61,141 bases of DNA from Nostoc sp. MG11 (GTDB taxonomy: Bacteria; Cyanobacteriota; Cyanobacteriia; Cyanobacteriales; Nostocaceae). Shown piece by piece: positions 13,912 through 22,517 of the stretch. The stretch is from the NCBI RefSeq assembly GCF_014904695.1, contig NZ_JACXXN010000033.1, forward strand, positions 1 through 61,141. The letters are read 5' to 3'. Each line of letters begins with the position of its first letter. The first letter of the stretch is position 1. A model generated the notes under the pieces. It was not told the origin of the DNA and made no database searches. It saw only the letters and a list, made by a program, of their open reading frames with translations. A program made the translations under genes and the position numbers.

Positions 13912-16506
13912 TTATTTCTCATGAAATGTCCAGACGCCCTCATCCCAATCTGCATCTGATGGGGGTGATTGCAACCAATGCTGACAACGTCGCAGATGTA
14001 ACATAGCAGCTTTGTCATTCTTATCAGCTGACAAAACTTTGGCAAACTCGGCTTTAGCAAAGGTAAACTGGCGATTTAGATAATACTCGCGTCCTTTGTG
14101 ATAATGCTCAATCACTTGCAATTTTTCGCTACTAATTGGCTCAGAACGCAAACTTACCAATTCGTATATGGCCACTGGCTCATTTCTACCCTTGACGCGA
14201 ATGTAATCTAGTTCCCTCGCCCAAATATCATCTTGGCAAGGTTGATAAGTGTTATCGCTAATAATAATGTCGCAACCATATTGTTTACTAACACTTTCTA
14301 GTCGGGAGCCAAGATTAACACCATCACCAATGGCGGTAAATTCCATCCGCTTACTAGAGCCAATATTGCCACTGATCACGGTATCAGAATTGATGCCAAT
14401 ACCGATATTAATCCTTGGTTTATTAGCTATATAACGACGTTGATTAAAATCTTGTAGGCGATGGCGCATTTCTAGAGATGTTTGCACTGCCATCCAAGCG
14501 TGTTCTTCTAATGGTAAAGGAGAACCAAACACAGCCATGATCGCATCACCGATGTATTTATCAAGAGTACCTTTATGTTTAAAAACTGCCTCTACCATTG
14601 ATTCAAAATATTCATTGAGCATACTCACCACTTCTTCTGCTTCCAAGTTTTCTGTCAAAGTAGTGTAACCACGAATATCAGAAAATAAAATTGAAACTTC
14701 TTTGCGATCGCCTCCTAATTTAGCATCATCCAATTTCAGCAATTCTTCCGCTAATTCCTGGGTCATATAGCGGTACATTGTACTTTTGAGGCGCTTTTCA
14801 TCACTGATATCTTCCATCACAACCAGCGCCCCACGGACTTGCTGTTGATCGCTAGCATCAGCAATTGTGTTAATCGATAAATTAATACTGTGCTGTTCTG
14901 TACCAGTGGTCAGGAGTGTGCGATCGGGGTAATATTGCTGACGACTTTTTAAGTCTGTTCCATGTAAAGCATCCTGACACCACTTGCTAAAGTCGCTTTC
15001 TTTGATGCCAATCACATCATTAACTAATTTACCTTCTAAACGGTCTTCTAATTCCAGCCCCAGCAAACGTTTGGCACTTTCATTTGCAGCGATAATTAAC
15101 CCGGCTTTATCAGTAGAAACCACTCCATTGGAAAGACTACGCAGAATGTCCCGCTGCATTTGTTCTTGTTGTTTGACTGTGGCAAATAACTGAGCATTTT
15201 GTAATGCCACACCCGCTTGAATATTAAAAGCTTCCATGAACTCTTCATCGTTGCGGTCAAAGCTAGCTTGGAAGCATTCGGGAGCCTTGGGCCAATACGC
15301 TGGATTATAAAGCGGAAAATCCCCTGATTTCTTTTTATTTACTAGCTGGGTAACACCAATTAATTCTTGATCGGCGTTAAACACTGGCATACACAGTAAA
15401 CTACAGGTGCGATAGCCATTTTGCTGGTCAATTTGTTTGGCTGTCTCAGAATCAGGATGCTCATATAAATCAAAGGGAATATTCAGCTTTTTGCCAGAAG
15501 CAGCTACTATGCCAGCAAAGCCTTTACCTACAGGTATTCGCAACTCTTTTGTTGAGCCATCGTCTTGGGTGATTTTCGTCCATAATTGATGACGATCGCG
15601 GTCTATTAACCATAGGGTACTGCGATCGGCGTTCATCAGTTCCTTCGCTTCATCCATCACCCGTTTTAGAGTATCTTCTAAATCAAGACTGCTTTGAGAG
15701 AGCGACTTAATCGCTTTCATCAGCGCCGCCACCGCTCTTTGTTTTTGGGTTGCTACATAAAAAGAGCGCGACGACTCTAAAATCAGTCGAATTGAAGGAG
15801 CAAATTCTTGAAATAATTGTTCGTCAGCACTTGTAAAGCCTTTGGTATCAATGCGCTCTGCAAGTGGAGCATCTGGATTATTAACAGAGTTTAATTTATT
15901 TAGTAATTGCACCACTGCAACTAATTGCCCATGTTCATTCAACAGTGGCAAAGCCAGCATGGTGTAAGTGCGATAGCCAGTTCTTTTTTCTTGTTCCTGG
16001 GCAAAATGCGATCGCGGATCGTTATAAAAATCAAAAGGAATATTGATAACTTGCTTGAAAGTGGCAACTTCACCACCAATGCCTTTATCTGCTGGGATGC
16101 GAATTTCTAAAGAGCGATCACCCTCTGCCTCCGCTACTATTGACCAGAGTTCTTTTTTTTCTTCATCTAATAAAAATATTGTCGTGCGATCTGCCCCCAG
16201 TAATTCCCCGGTTTTCAAGGTAATTGAATGCAACATTTCTTGCAGAATTGTTTCAAACCCCTGATAATCAAGCATTGACAGGGTTTGATGGACAATCTGT
16301 AATTTTTGCTCGACATCCTTAACAACCTGTTTAAAAGTATCCTGAGTTAGAGGAGCAAGAAACGTAGAAATAGTTCCTTGCCTTGTGGCAAGAGCACCCA
16401 CAGGAGCAGAATTTGGTTGTAAGTCATGGTTTTCTTGGTTACGAACACCAATCATCAAATCGGCGGTTTCCCCAGAACTACCTTGATACGCTGACATAAC
16501 TACCAT
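13912..16506 (-). CDS. cyaB: adenylate cyclase, GAF-GAF-PAS-class III catalytic domain (CyaB type)
   Basis: An 864-aa soluble cyclase making cAMP from ATP. Domain order: an N-terminal linker; GAF-A (about 75-240) and GAF-B (about 275-440), each with the NK ... F-x3-DE signature of cyclic-nucleotide-binding GAF domains (FTSADE and FDRNDE); a PAS domain (about 455-570); the class III catalytic domain (about 590-770); and a TPR-like tail. The two metal aspartates are in ILFSDIRGY and YIGDAIMAVFG. The substrate lysine lies in SKRMEFTAIGD and the stabilising arginine in LGSRLE. Domain order and size match Anabaena CyaB1/CyaB2, where cAMP binding to the GAF tandem activates the enzyme. I cannot say which paralogue this is. 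Confidence 0.9.
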   Translation of the reverse strand: MVVMSAYQGSSGETADLMIGVRNQENHDLQPNSAPVGALATRQGTISTFLAPLTQDTFKQVVKDVEQKLQIVHQTLSMLDYQGFETILQEMLHSITLKTGELLGADRTTIFLLDEEKKELWSIVAEAEGDRSLEIRIPADKGIGGEVATFKQVINIPFDFYNDPRSHFAQEQEKRTGYRTYTMLALPLLNEHGQLVAVVQLLNKLNSVNNPDAPLAERIDTKGFTSADEQLFQEFAPSIRLILESSRSFYVATQKQRAVAALMKAIKSLSQSSLDLEDTLKRVMDEAKELMNADRSTLWLIDRDRHQLWTKITQDDGSTKELRIPVGKGFAGIVAASGKKLNIPFDLYEHPDSETAKQIDQQNGYRTCSLLCMPVFNADQELIGVTQLVNKKKSGDFPLYNPAYWPKAPECFQASFDRNDEEFMEAFNIQAGVALQNAQLFATVKQQEQMQRDILRSLSNGVVSTDKAGLIIAANESAKRLLGLELEDRLEGKLVNDVIGIKESDFSKWCQDALHGTDLKSRQQYYPDRTLLTTGTEQHSINLSINTIADASDQQQVRGALVVMEDISDEKRLKSTMYRYMTQELAEELLKLDDAKLGGDRKEVSILFSDIRGYTTLTENLEAEEVVSMLNEYFESMVEAVFKHKGTLDKYIGDAIMAVFGSPLPLEEHAWMAVQTSLEMRHRLQDFNQRRYIANKPRINIGIGINSDTVISGNIGSSKRMEFTAIGDGVNLGSRLESVSKQYGCDIIISDNTYQPCQDDIWARELDYIRVKGRNEPVAIYELVSLRSEPISSEKLQVIEHYHKGREYYLNRQFTFAKAEFAKVLSADKNDKAAMLHLRRCQHWLQSPPSDADWDEGVWTFHEK

Positions 16507-17576
16507 TTGATATAACAGGATTAGATTTTAGTAGGATGTTTAACAATGCAATTAAATTTATGTAAGTAGTGCTAAAAGCAACAATTGCTAGACATTATCC
16601 ACAGTTTAGTCGCTTGTACAGTTAGCGTCATCCTGTAGAGCAAGGGGGATAAACTATCCAAAATTACTTGCACAACCGCCACAGCCTCACCCTCTACCTT
16701 CAAAAGCGGTGTAGTTTGCCATTCACATTCAGTAACCGGAATTTTCCTAACCTCCTGCGTGAAAACTGGCTATGGAAGTACAATCCAGTAGAAATTTCGC
16801 CATTGTGGATTACTTATGAAGCTTAACAGCCCACTAAAGAACAGTTCGGTGTAAGTAATCTGCCAAATCCATTGAACATCCAACCTGAAGATGCATTAGC
16901 TCGGCGTTGTTGAATCCAGGTATGAATTTACCGGGCTACGCCCCGCTTCTCTACGAGACGCTCCGCGAATGCTAACACCCAGAGACGCAGCGAAAAGTTC
17001 TGTTCGCCTCCGGTCTCCGTCAGGAGAAGGAGGGTTAGCCCGACCCAGGAAACTTTTCAAGACAGAGGCGCAGAGAGTAAAAGTTTAAGATGTTAAGTTT
17101 TGAAATTTCATACTTCAATTCAGCAATGCCATTAGCTCTAACTAATCTGCGATCGCTAGGTTTGCAGATATTACCATCTCACTTCACTATCATCTACTTG
17201 ACTGGCAATACTTGTGCAGGTAATGTATACTTTGTTCCCAAATATACGGTTAAACTAACAGTTTCCTGTTCAAAATAGTCAGGTTGCCAGATTGAGATAG
17301 CAGCTGCTTCTTGTACTGGATACGTCTAATAAATTAATCTTAGTAGTCTATACGCAGTTAAGATGTTTAACTTACAAGAGTATAAAGTTGTGTAACAAAT
17401 GTTTGGCTATTGCATAAAACTTACATAAAAGACGTAGATATAAAAGGAGACACTAAATTTCCGTCAGAAAAATTTCTAGATTACTAAGCTGCTTTTTGGT
17501 TTTCATTAATCTTCAGAGCAATTCATTTCCCAATGTTTGACTCAATTGCTGTTTTGTGAAAGAGGTAAATTTACAG
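16507..17576. other. intergenic region with repeat fragments
   Basis: About 1.07 kb without a convincing gene. From about 16903 to 17060 it carries an IS1-type inverted-repeat-like end followed by the frequent Nostoc repeat with CTACGAGACGCTCCGCGAA. A 62-codon ORF at 17090-17278 has no visible family. The right part should contain the promoter for the proline-rich peptide and the exoprotein. Confidence 0.5.
16903..16927. repeat. solo end resembling the IS1-family terminal repeat of this window
   Basis: The 25 bases starting GGCGTTGTTGAATCC match the left inverted repeat of the IS1-type element at 34331 in 22 of 25 positions. No transposase and no second end were found nearby, so this is probably a remnant or part of a MITE. 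Confidence 0.5.
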
Positions 17577-17825
17577 ATGATTTATAGATCAGGGCTAGCA
17601 AGTACTTTGGTGAAGAGTGGAGTAATGATTGCTTTTGCAATCCACGATCCACCTGATCCACGACCTTTACTACCTAAAATACAACCACTTACTGTCCCCA
17701 AAAAAGTCCCTAGCCAGTCTCCAGATACATCTAACCCCAGTCAGTCTCCAGATACATCTAACCCCAGTCAGTCTCCAAATACATCTAACCCCAGTCAGTC
17801 TCCAGATACATCCAACCTTATATAA
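17577..17825 (+). CDS. small proline-rich peptide with 9-residue repeats
   Basis: 82 residues. After a moderately hydrophobic N-terminus (SGLASTLVKSGVMIAFAI), which may act as a signal or anchor, comes a Pro-rich linker (DPPDPRPLLP) and then four copies of a nonapeptide, QSPDTSNPS. The ATG at 17577 is preceded by AAAGAGG with 11-base spacing. It ends 7 bp before the exoprotein gene and is probably co-transcribed with it. Function is unknown. Such Pro/Ser/Thr repeats often form extended, surface-exposed stretches. Confidence 0.5.
   Translation: MIYRSGLASTLVKSGVMIAFAIHDPPDPRPLLPKIQPLTVPKKVPSQSPDTSNPSQSPDTSNPSQSPNTSNPSQSPDTSNLI
17715..17820 (+). repeat. 27-bp tandem repeat, four copies
   Basis: Copies begin at 17715, 17742, 17769 and 17796, each starting CAGTCTCCA. 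The first two are identical, the third has one change, and the last is incomplete. Each encodes the nonapeptide of the proline-rich protein. The copy number is likely to vary between strains. Confidence 0.9.
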
Positions 17826-17832
17826 GAAATAA

Positions 17833-20289
17833 ATGACTCAAAGTGGCAAAGGTTGCTATTGGCAATTGGTTTTAGCAAGTCCTTTAATAACTGCTGGGGC
17901 ATTAGCCTTTAGCATCGTCTCTCCTTTTGCAAATTCTGCCTTTGCCCAGAGTCTCATTACTCCAGATAACAACTTAGGAACTGAAAACTCTCAGGTTATT
18001 GAAAACTACCTTGGTAATCCTAACGAAGCTCTGACGGGTGGGGCAACTCGCGACAACAATCTTTTCCACAGTTTTCAGGAATTCAACGTTAGAGAAGGAA
18101 GATCTGCTCTTTTTTTGAGTCCCGGTAATATTCAGAATATTCTAGTTAGGGTAACGGGTAGTAACCGCTCCGATATTCTAGGCAAGCTTGAAACTTCTAC
18201 TGGGTCTAATGCCAATTTATTTTTGATTAATCCTAACGGAATTATCTTTGGGCCAAATGCCACACTCAATGTAGGTGGTTCGTTTTTGTCCAGTACAGCA
18301 AGCGGGATCAAGTTTACTGATGGCACAGTTTTTAGTGCTACGGATCCCCAAACACCACCCTTGCTGAAAATGAGTGTACCAATTGGACTGCAATTTGGAA
18401 GAACTGCGGGAGAGATTTATCAGCAGGGAGCACTAGAGGTTCCAGAAGGTAAAACTTTGGCGTTGGTGGGTGGCAACGTCACCCTTAGTGGCAACGATAA
18501 AAATGATCTGAATCGTAGAACTCTAAAAGCACCAGGTGGTCAGATTGCTGTAGGAGGAATACTGGGAACAGGAACAATCGGGCTGAACTTAGATAGCAAC
18601 AACCAACTCTTAAGCTTTCCTAATGATGTAGTGCCAGCAGATGTATTACTCAGCAATCTAGCTGTTGTTTTGACCGATGGCAATAGCGGTGGTTATATCC
18701 AGCTCCAAGGCAAGCATATTACGCTCACTAATGCTTCACTAATTCAAGCAGACAATAAAGGTAATCAAAACGGTAGAGGAATATCTATCCAGGTAGAGCA
18801 GTTAACTCTAAAAGACGGCTCGCAAATAAAAGCTTTTGCTCGTGAGGGTACGGGATCTGGTGGTAGTTTAACAGTAAGGGCAACTGACTCTATTCAAGTG
18901 ATCGGAACTCATGCAGATGGTTCTCCTAGTGCTTTGTTGACTCGGACTGATGATGAAGGTACGGCAGGCCCTTTGACTATTGAAACTAGAAAGTTAATTA
19001 TTGAAAATGGAGGAAATGTATCAACTACTGCTTTTCGGGGTAAAGGTAACGGGGGAACATTGACAGTAACCGCCTTAGATTTTGTAAAAGTGAGTGGAAA
19101 TTCTGCTTCTTCTACAGAGAATCCTAGCGGCTTATTTACTCAAACTCGAACTACCGGAAATGCAGGTGCTTTGACAATTAACACTTCTGCATTGATTGTT
19201 CAAGATGGAGCAGTAGTATCAGCTGGTACTGGTAGCAATAGTCAGGGCAAGGGTGGGACTTTAACTATAAATGCCTCTAACTTTGTTGAAGTGAGCGGAA
19301 CATCACCAATTGGTAAGTTTCCCAGTGGTTTATTTGCTCAAAGTAGAGGTAGCGGAGATGCAGGTTCTATTTTACTTACCACAAGGCAATTGATTGTGCG
19401 GGATAAGGCTGAAGTAACTGTAGCCGCCTTGGGTTCAGGGAATGCAGGCAACCTGGATATTGCAGCTCGCGAAATCCGTCTAGATGAAGGAAAACTGCTG
19501 GCTGATACAAAATCAGGGAATGGTGGCAATATTACACTGAAATTACAAGACTTGTTACTGTTACGTAATAATAGTCAAATCTCTACTACGGCGGGTACTG
19601 AGGCTGCTGGTGGTGGGAATGGTGGCAATATCACTATAGATACCCCTAATGGCTTCATCGTTGCTGTTCCTGATGAAAATAGCGACATCAGCGCTAATGC
19701 TTTTATGGGTTCTGGTGGCAAGGTCGAAATCGCAGCTTATGGTGTCTTTGGTATAGAACCACGTAGTCGAGAAGACTTAGCCAGACGCCTGCAAACCAAC
19801 GAGCCAGCAAAACTAGACCCACGACAACTACAAACTAACGACATCACGGCAATTTCCCAAACAAACCCTACTTTAAACGGTGTGGTAAATATCAACACCC
19901 CCGGTATCGACCCTAATGAGGGATTAACCAAATTGCCAACCCAACCAGTTGAGCCAAAAGTAGCCCAAGTTTGTAAAGCTGGTACAGGCCGAAATCAAAA
20001 CAGTTTTACCATCACTGGCCGCGGTGGCGTGCCTTCTAGTCCTACGGAACCCCTCAGCGCTGATGCTGTTTTAGCAGATTGGATTACTCTTGACATTAGC
20101 AAAACTTTATCTAATACACCTGTTACGCAAAATCCCACTAAGCCCAACCCAGAAACCATCGTCGAAGCTACAGGGTGGGAAATAAATGCTAAGGGAGAGG
20201 TAGTTCTCACTGCTAATGTATCCAATATTGAACCTCATAATTCCTGGCAAAAGTCAACTGATTGTAGTGAGCTTCAAGCATCGTTTTAA
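17833..20289 (+). CDS. two-partner secretion exoprotein (filamentous hemagglutinin N-terminal domain)
   Basis: An 818-aa secreted protein. It has a signal peptide ending near SAFAQS. The TPS (haemagglutinin activity) domain is at about 40-300, with ANLFLINPNGIIFGPNA and GGSFLSSTASG as the typical NPNG signature. A long right-handed beta-helix region of short repeats such as GNGGTLTV, GNAGALTI and GNGGNITL follows. The C-terminal stretch carries a VCKAGTG ... ITGRGGVP motif and paired cysteines as in other cyanobacterial exoproteins. Export normally needs a TpsB outer-membrane partner, which is not in the window. A second large member lies at the right end. A role in adhesion or surface structure is inferred from the family. 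Confidence 0.85.
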   Translation: MTQSGKGCYWQLVLASPLITAGALAFSIVSPFANSAFAQSLITPDNNLGTENSQVIENYLGNPNEALTGGATRDNNLFHSFQEFNVREGRSALFLSPGNIQNILVRVTGSNRSDILGKLETSTGSNANLFLINPNGIIFGPNATLNVGGSFLSSTASGIKFTDGTVFSATDPQTPPLLKMSVPIGLQFGRTAGEIYQQGALEVPEGKTLALVGGNVTLSGNDKNDLNRRTLKAPGGQIAVGGILGTGTIGLNLDSNNQLLSFPNDVVPADVLLSNLAVVLTDGNSGGYIQLQGKHITLTNASLIQADNKGNQNGRGISIQVEQLTLKDGSQIKAFAREGTGSGGSLTVRATDSIQVIGTHADGSPSALLTRTDDEGTAGPLTIETRKLIIENGGNVSTTAFRGKGNGGTLTVTALDFVKVSGNSASSTENPSGLFTQTRTTGNAGALTINTSALIVQDGAVVSAGTGSNSQGKGGTLTINASNFVEVSGTSPIGKFPSGLFAQSRGSGDAGSILLTTRQLIVRDKAEVTVAALGSGNAGNLDIAAREIRLDEGKLLADTKSGNGGNITLKLQDLLLLRNNSQISTTAGTEAAGGGNGGNITIDTPNGFIVAVPDENSDISANAFMGSGGKVEIAAYGVFGIEPRSREDLARRLQTNEPAKLDPRQLQTNDITAISQTNPTLNGVVNINTPGIDPNEGLTKLPTQPVEPKVAQVCKAGTGRNQNSFTITGRGGVPSSPTEPLSADAVLADWITLDISKTLSNTPVTQNPTKPNPETIVEATGWEINAKGEVVLTANVSNIEPHNSWQKSTDCSELQASF

Positions 20290-20340
20290 ACTATGAGATG
20301 AGGTAGTAGTTTTAGAACGCTTCTGAAGCATCAGTAACAA

Positions 20341-20507
20341 TAGACCTCTTGCATAAATGCTTAAATTGTCATGTTGAGCCGAGCGAAACATCTCGGAGAT
20401 TCTTTGCTGCGGAACTAAGGCGTAGCTTGGCTTTTGCGTAGGGGTACACTCCACTACGTTCTGGTCAGAATGACACTAATAGTTTTCTGACTTTTGCAAG
20501 AGGTCTA
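20341..20507. mobile_element. MITE-like element with 13-bp perfect terminal inverted repeats
   Basis: 167 bp bounded by TAGACCTCTTGCA (20341-20353) and its exact complement at 20495-20507. The interior contains the common Nostoc repeat AGCGAAACATCTCGG and a 27-bp sequence (20420-20446) present inverted at 30220-30246. There is no ORF. The ends resemble transposon termini, so a non-autonomous element is likely. Confidence 0.65.
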
Positions 20508-20856
20508 ATCTTGAGAAAATATTTTCCTTTGTGGAATAAAAAACTACGCCCACTTTTTCGCATGGTCTTTAGGCGTGAGGAATGGGACATTGGTAATTAT
20601 TCCCTGTGCCATATGCGGGGAGTGGCTTGACGACAACGCCCACAAGAGGACGAGGTATTTCGCCTATAAATCAACTCTTAATAAGAATCACACTTTTCAT
20701 AGTGTTTTTTTGTAATAAAATTAGCATTTTATTCTCATTTTTCATAGTAATTATTGGCAATAGAAGATTTTTCATGTATTAAAACCTTTTTTCGGCGAAG
20801 GTTTTAACAGATTAATTTGTCAAAAAAAGATTGCTATCTTTGAGGAGAAAATACTT
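20508..20856. other. intergenic region upstream of the subtilase gene
   Basis: About 350 bp, AT-rich in its second half. GAGGAGA stands about 10 bases before the protease ATG. No gene recognised. Confidence 0.4.
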
Positions 20857-22419
20857 ATGCCCATTGATGATATTAGTAAAAATTTGTTGTCGAATCAAGG
20901 GCTAAATTTTACTCCTATTTCCTCAGTAGATAGCTTCAATAGTAAGGATGACTACGGCTTGAGTCTCAGCGGACGTAGTAGCTTCAACTCAGCTATCAAT
21001 AGTTTAGAAGCAGATGATACTAATGTGCGATCGCTCAATAGTAGTGGTTCAGAAAATGTTACTACTACTGCTTCTAGTACTGGGAATTATAACTCTACCT
21101 ATGGCTATGGCTTAATTAATGGAGCAGCAGCCGTGGCTCAAGCTGCTGGTAGAAATACTTTTGCTGATGTTCCTGACCTTGGTGGCAATAATTGGGGAGC
21201 AGATCTTGTGAAAACTCCAGAAGTTTGGGCACAAGGGTACACAGGTAAAGGTGTTGTTGTCGCTGTTGTAGATACTGGGGTTGACTACAACCATGAGGAT
21301 CTAAAAAATAACATCTGGACGAATACCAAGGAAATAGCTGGAAACAGTATTGATGATGATGGCAATGGCTATATTGATGATGTTTACGGTTGGAACTTTG
21401 CCAACAACAATAACAACATCCAAGACAATAATGGTCATGGTACTCATATTTCTGGCACGATCGCAGGAGAGAATAATAACTATGGTGTCACTGGCATTGC
21501 TTATGATGCCAAGATTATGCCAGTCAAAGTTTTGAATGAATCTGGCTCTGGTTCCTCTACTTCTGTAGCTAATGGCATCTACTACGCTGTAGACAATGGA
21601 GCTGATGTCATTAACCTCAGCCTAGGCAGCAATTATTCTAACCGCACTCTCAAGTCAGCCGTTGAATATGCTAGCAGCAAAGGAGTGATTGTTGTTATGG
21701 CAGCAGGTAATGATGGCGAATCATTACCAGACTATCCTGCTCGTTATGCAAACAAGTCGGGTATTGCAGTCGGCGCAGTTGATCGCAATAACACAATAGC
21801 TGATTTCTCGAATCGATCTGGCAGCAATGAAATTACTTATGTTACAGCTCCAGGCATTGGTATTTACTCCTCAGTGCCAGGAAATCAGTATGGCAGATAT
21901 AGCGGTACATCTATGGCAACTCCCCATGTTGCTGGTGTAGTTGCGCTGATGCTCAGTGCTAACCCCAATCTGACTGATGCTCAAGTACGTCAAATCGTCA
22001 CAGAAACGGCAGGAAATAGTACACAAGCTTCAACTTCTAGTTTTGATAGTTTCGATGTTAATTCTTTGGTGAATCAGACAATTACACAGACAGAAAATTA
22101 TCTGACACCAGCTTCAACTTCTAGTTTTGATAGTTTCAATGCTAATTTTTTGGTAAGTCAGACAATTACACAGACGGAAAATTATCTGACACCAGCCAAT
22201 AATTTTAATACCATTTATCAACTTGAAAATAATGACATGTTGGTTAATTCAGAATCATGGTTGCAATTCCAATACTATGACCAGGTTCTAAGCACCAATA
22301 CCAACATTCCCGATGGCAATAATGATAATAACAATGGCAATAATCCTGATTTTGGCAACCTACTACAGATAATCCAACGACGAATAGAGGCGTATAGAAA
22401 ATTGTTGGGTTTTAGTTGA
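20857..22419 (+). CDS. subtilisin-like (S8 family) serine protease
   Basis: A 520-aa peptidase with the complete triad: D139 in VVDTGVDYNHEDL, H194 in GHGTHISGT and S352 in GTSMATPHVAG. The oxyanion Asn lies in AAGNDGES. There is no N-terminal signal peptide. The first 100 residues include YGYGLINGAAAVAQAAG and a GGNNWGADLVKTPEVW lead-in typical of cyanobacterial calcium-dependent subtilases. The C-terminal 130 residues contain a duplicated 28-residue unit (391-418 and 419-446) and Asn/Asp-rich stretches (NIPDGNNDNNNGNNPD), as often seen in proteins leaving by a type I system. The facing HlyD-type gene suggests this route but does not prove it. The start has a good GAGGAG ribosome binding site. 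Confidence 0.9.
   Translation: MPIDDISKNLLSNQGLNFTPISSVDSFNSKDDYGLSLSGRSSFNSAINSLEADDTNVRSLNSSGSENVTTTASSTGNYNSTYGYGLINGAAAVAQAAGRNTFADVPDLGGNNWGADLVKTPEVWAQGYTGKGVVVAVVDTGVDYNHEDLKNNIWTNTKEIAGNSIDDDGNGYIDDVYGWNFANNNNNIQDNNGHGTHISGTIAGENNNYGVTGIAYDAKIMPVKVLNESGSGSSTSVANGIYYAVDNGADVINLSLGSNYSNRTLKSAVEYASSKGVIVVMAAGNDGESLPDYPARYANKSGIAVGAVDRNNTIADFSNRSGSNEITYVTAPGIGIYSSVPGNQYGRYSGTSMATPHVAGVVALMLSANPNLTDAQVRQIVTETAGNSTQASTSSFDSFDVNSLVNQTITQTENYLTPASTSSFDSFNANFLVSQTITQTENYLTPANNFNTIYQLENNDMLVNSESWLQFQYYDQVLSTNTNIPDGNNDNNNGNNPDFGNLLQIIQRRIEAYRKLLGFS
22027..22194 (+). repeat. 84-bp tandem duplication in the protease C-terminus
   Basis: Two adjacent 84-bp copies (22027-22110 and 22111-22194) encode ASTSSFDSFD... 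and ASTSSFDSFN..., ending in ENYLTP both times. They differ at only a few positions, suggesting recent duplication. Confidence 0.85.
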
Positions 22420-22517
22420 ACTGGGGATTGGGGACTCTTAAGAAGGGTAAAGGGATGATTTTTACCTTTCCCCTTTACCCCTTTCCCTTTCCCCAATGCC
22501 TAATGCCCAGTTCAAAC

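Noticed and set aside
17090-17278. 62-codon ORF upstream of the exoprotein
   Set aside because: No visible ribosome binding site or recognisable domain; it lies in a repeat-rich gap.
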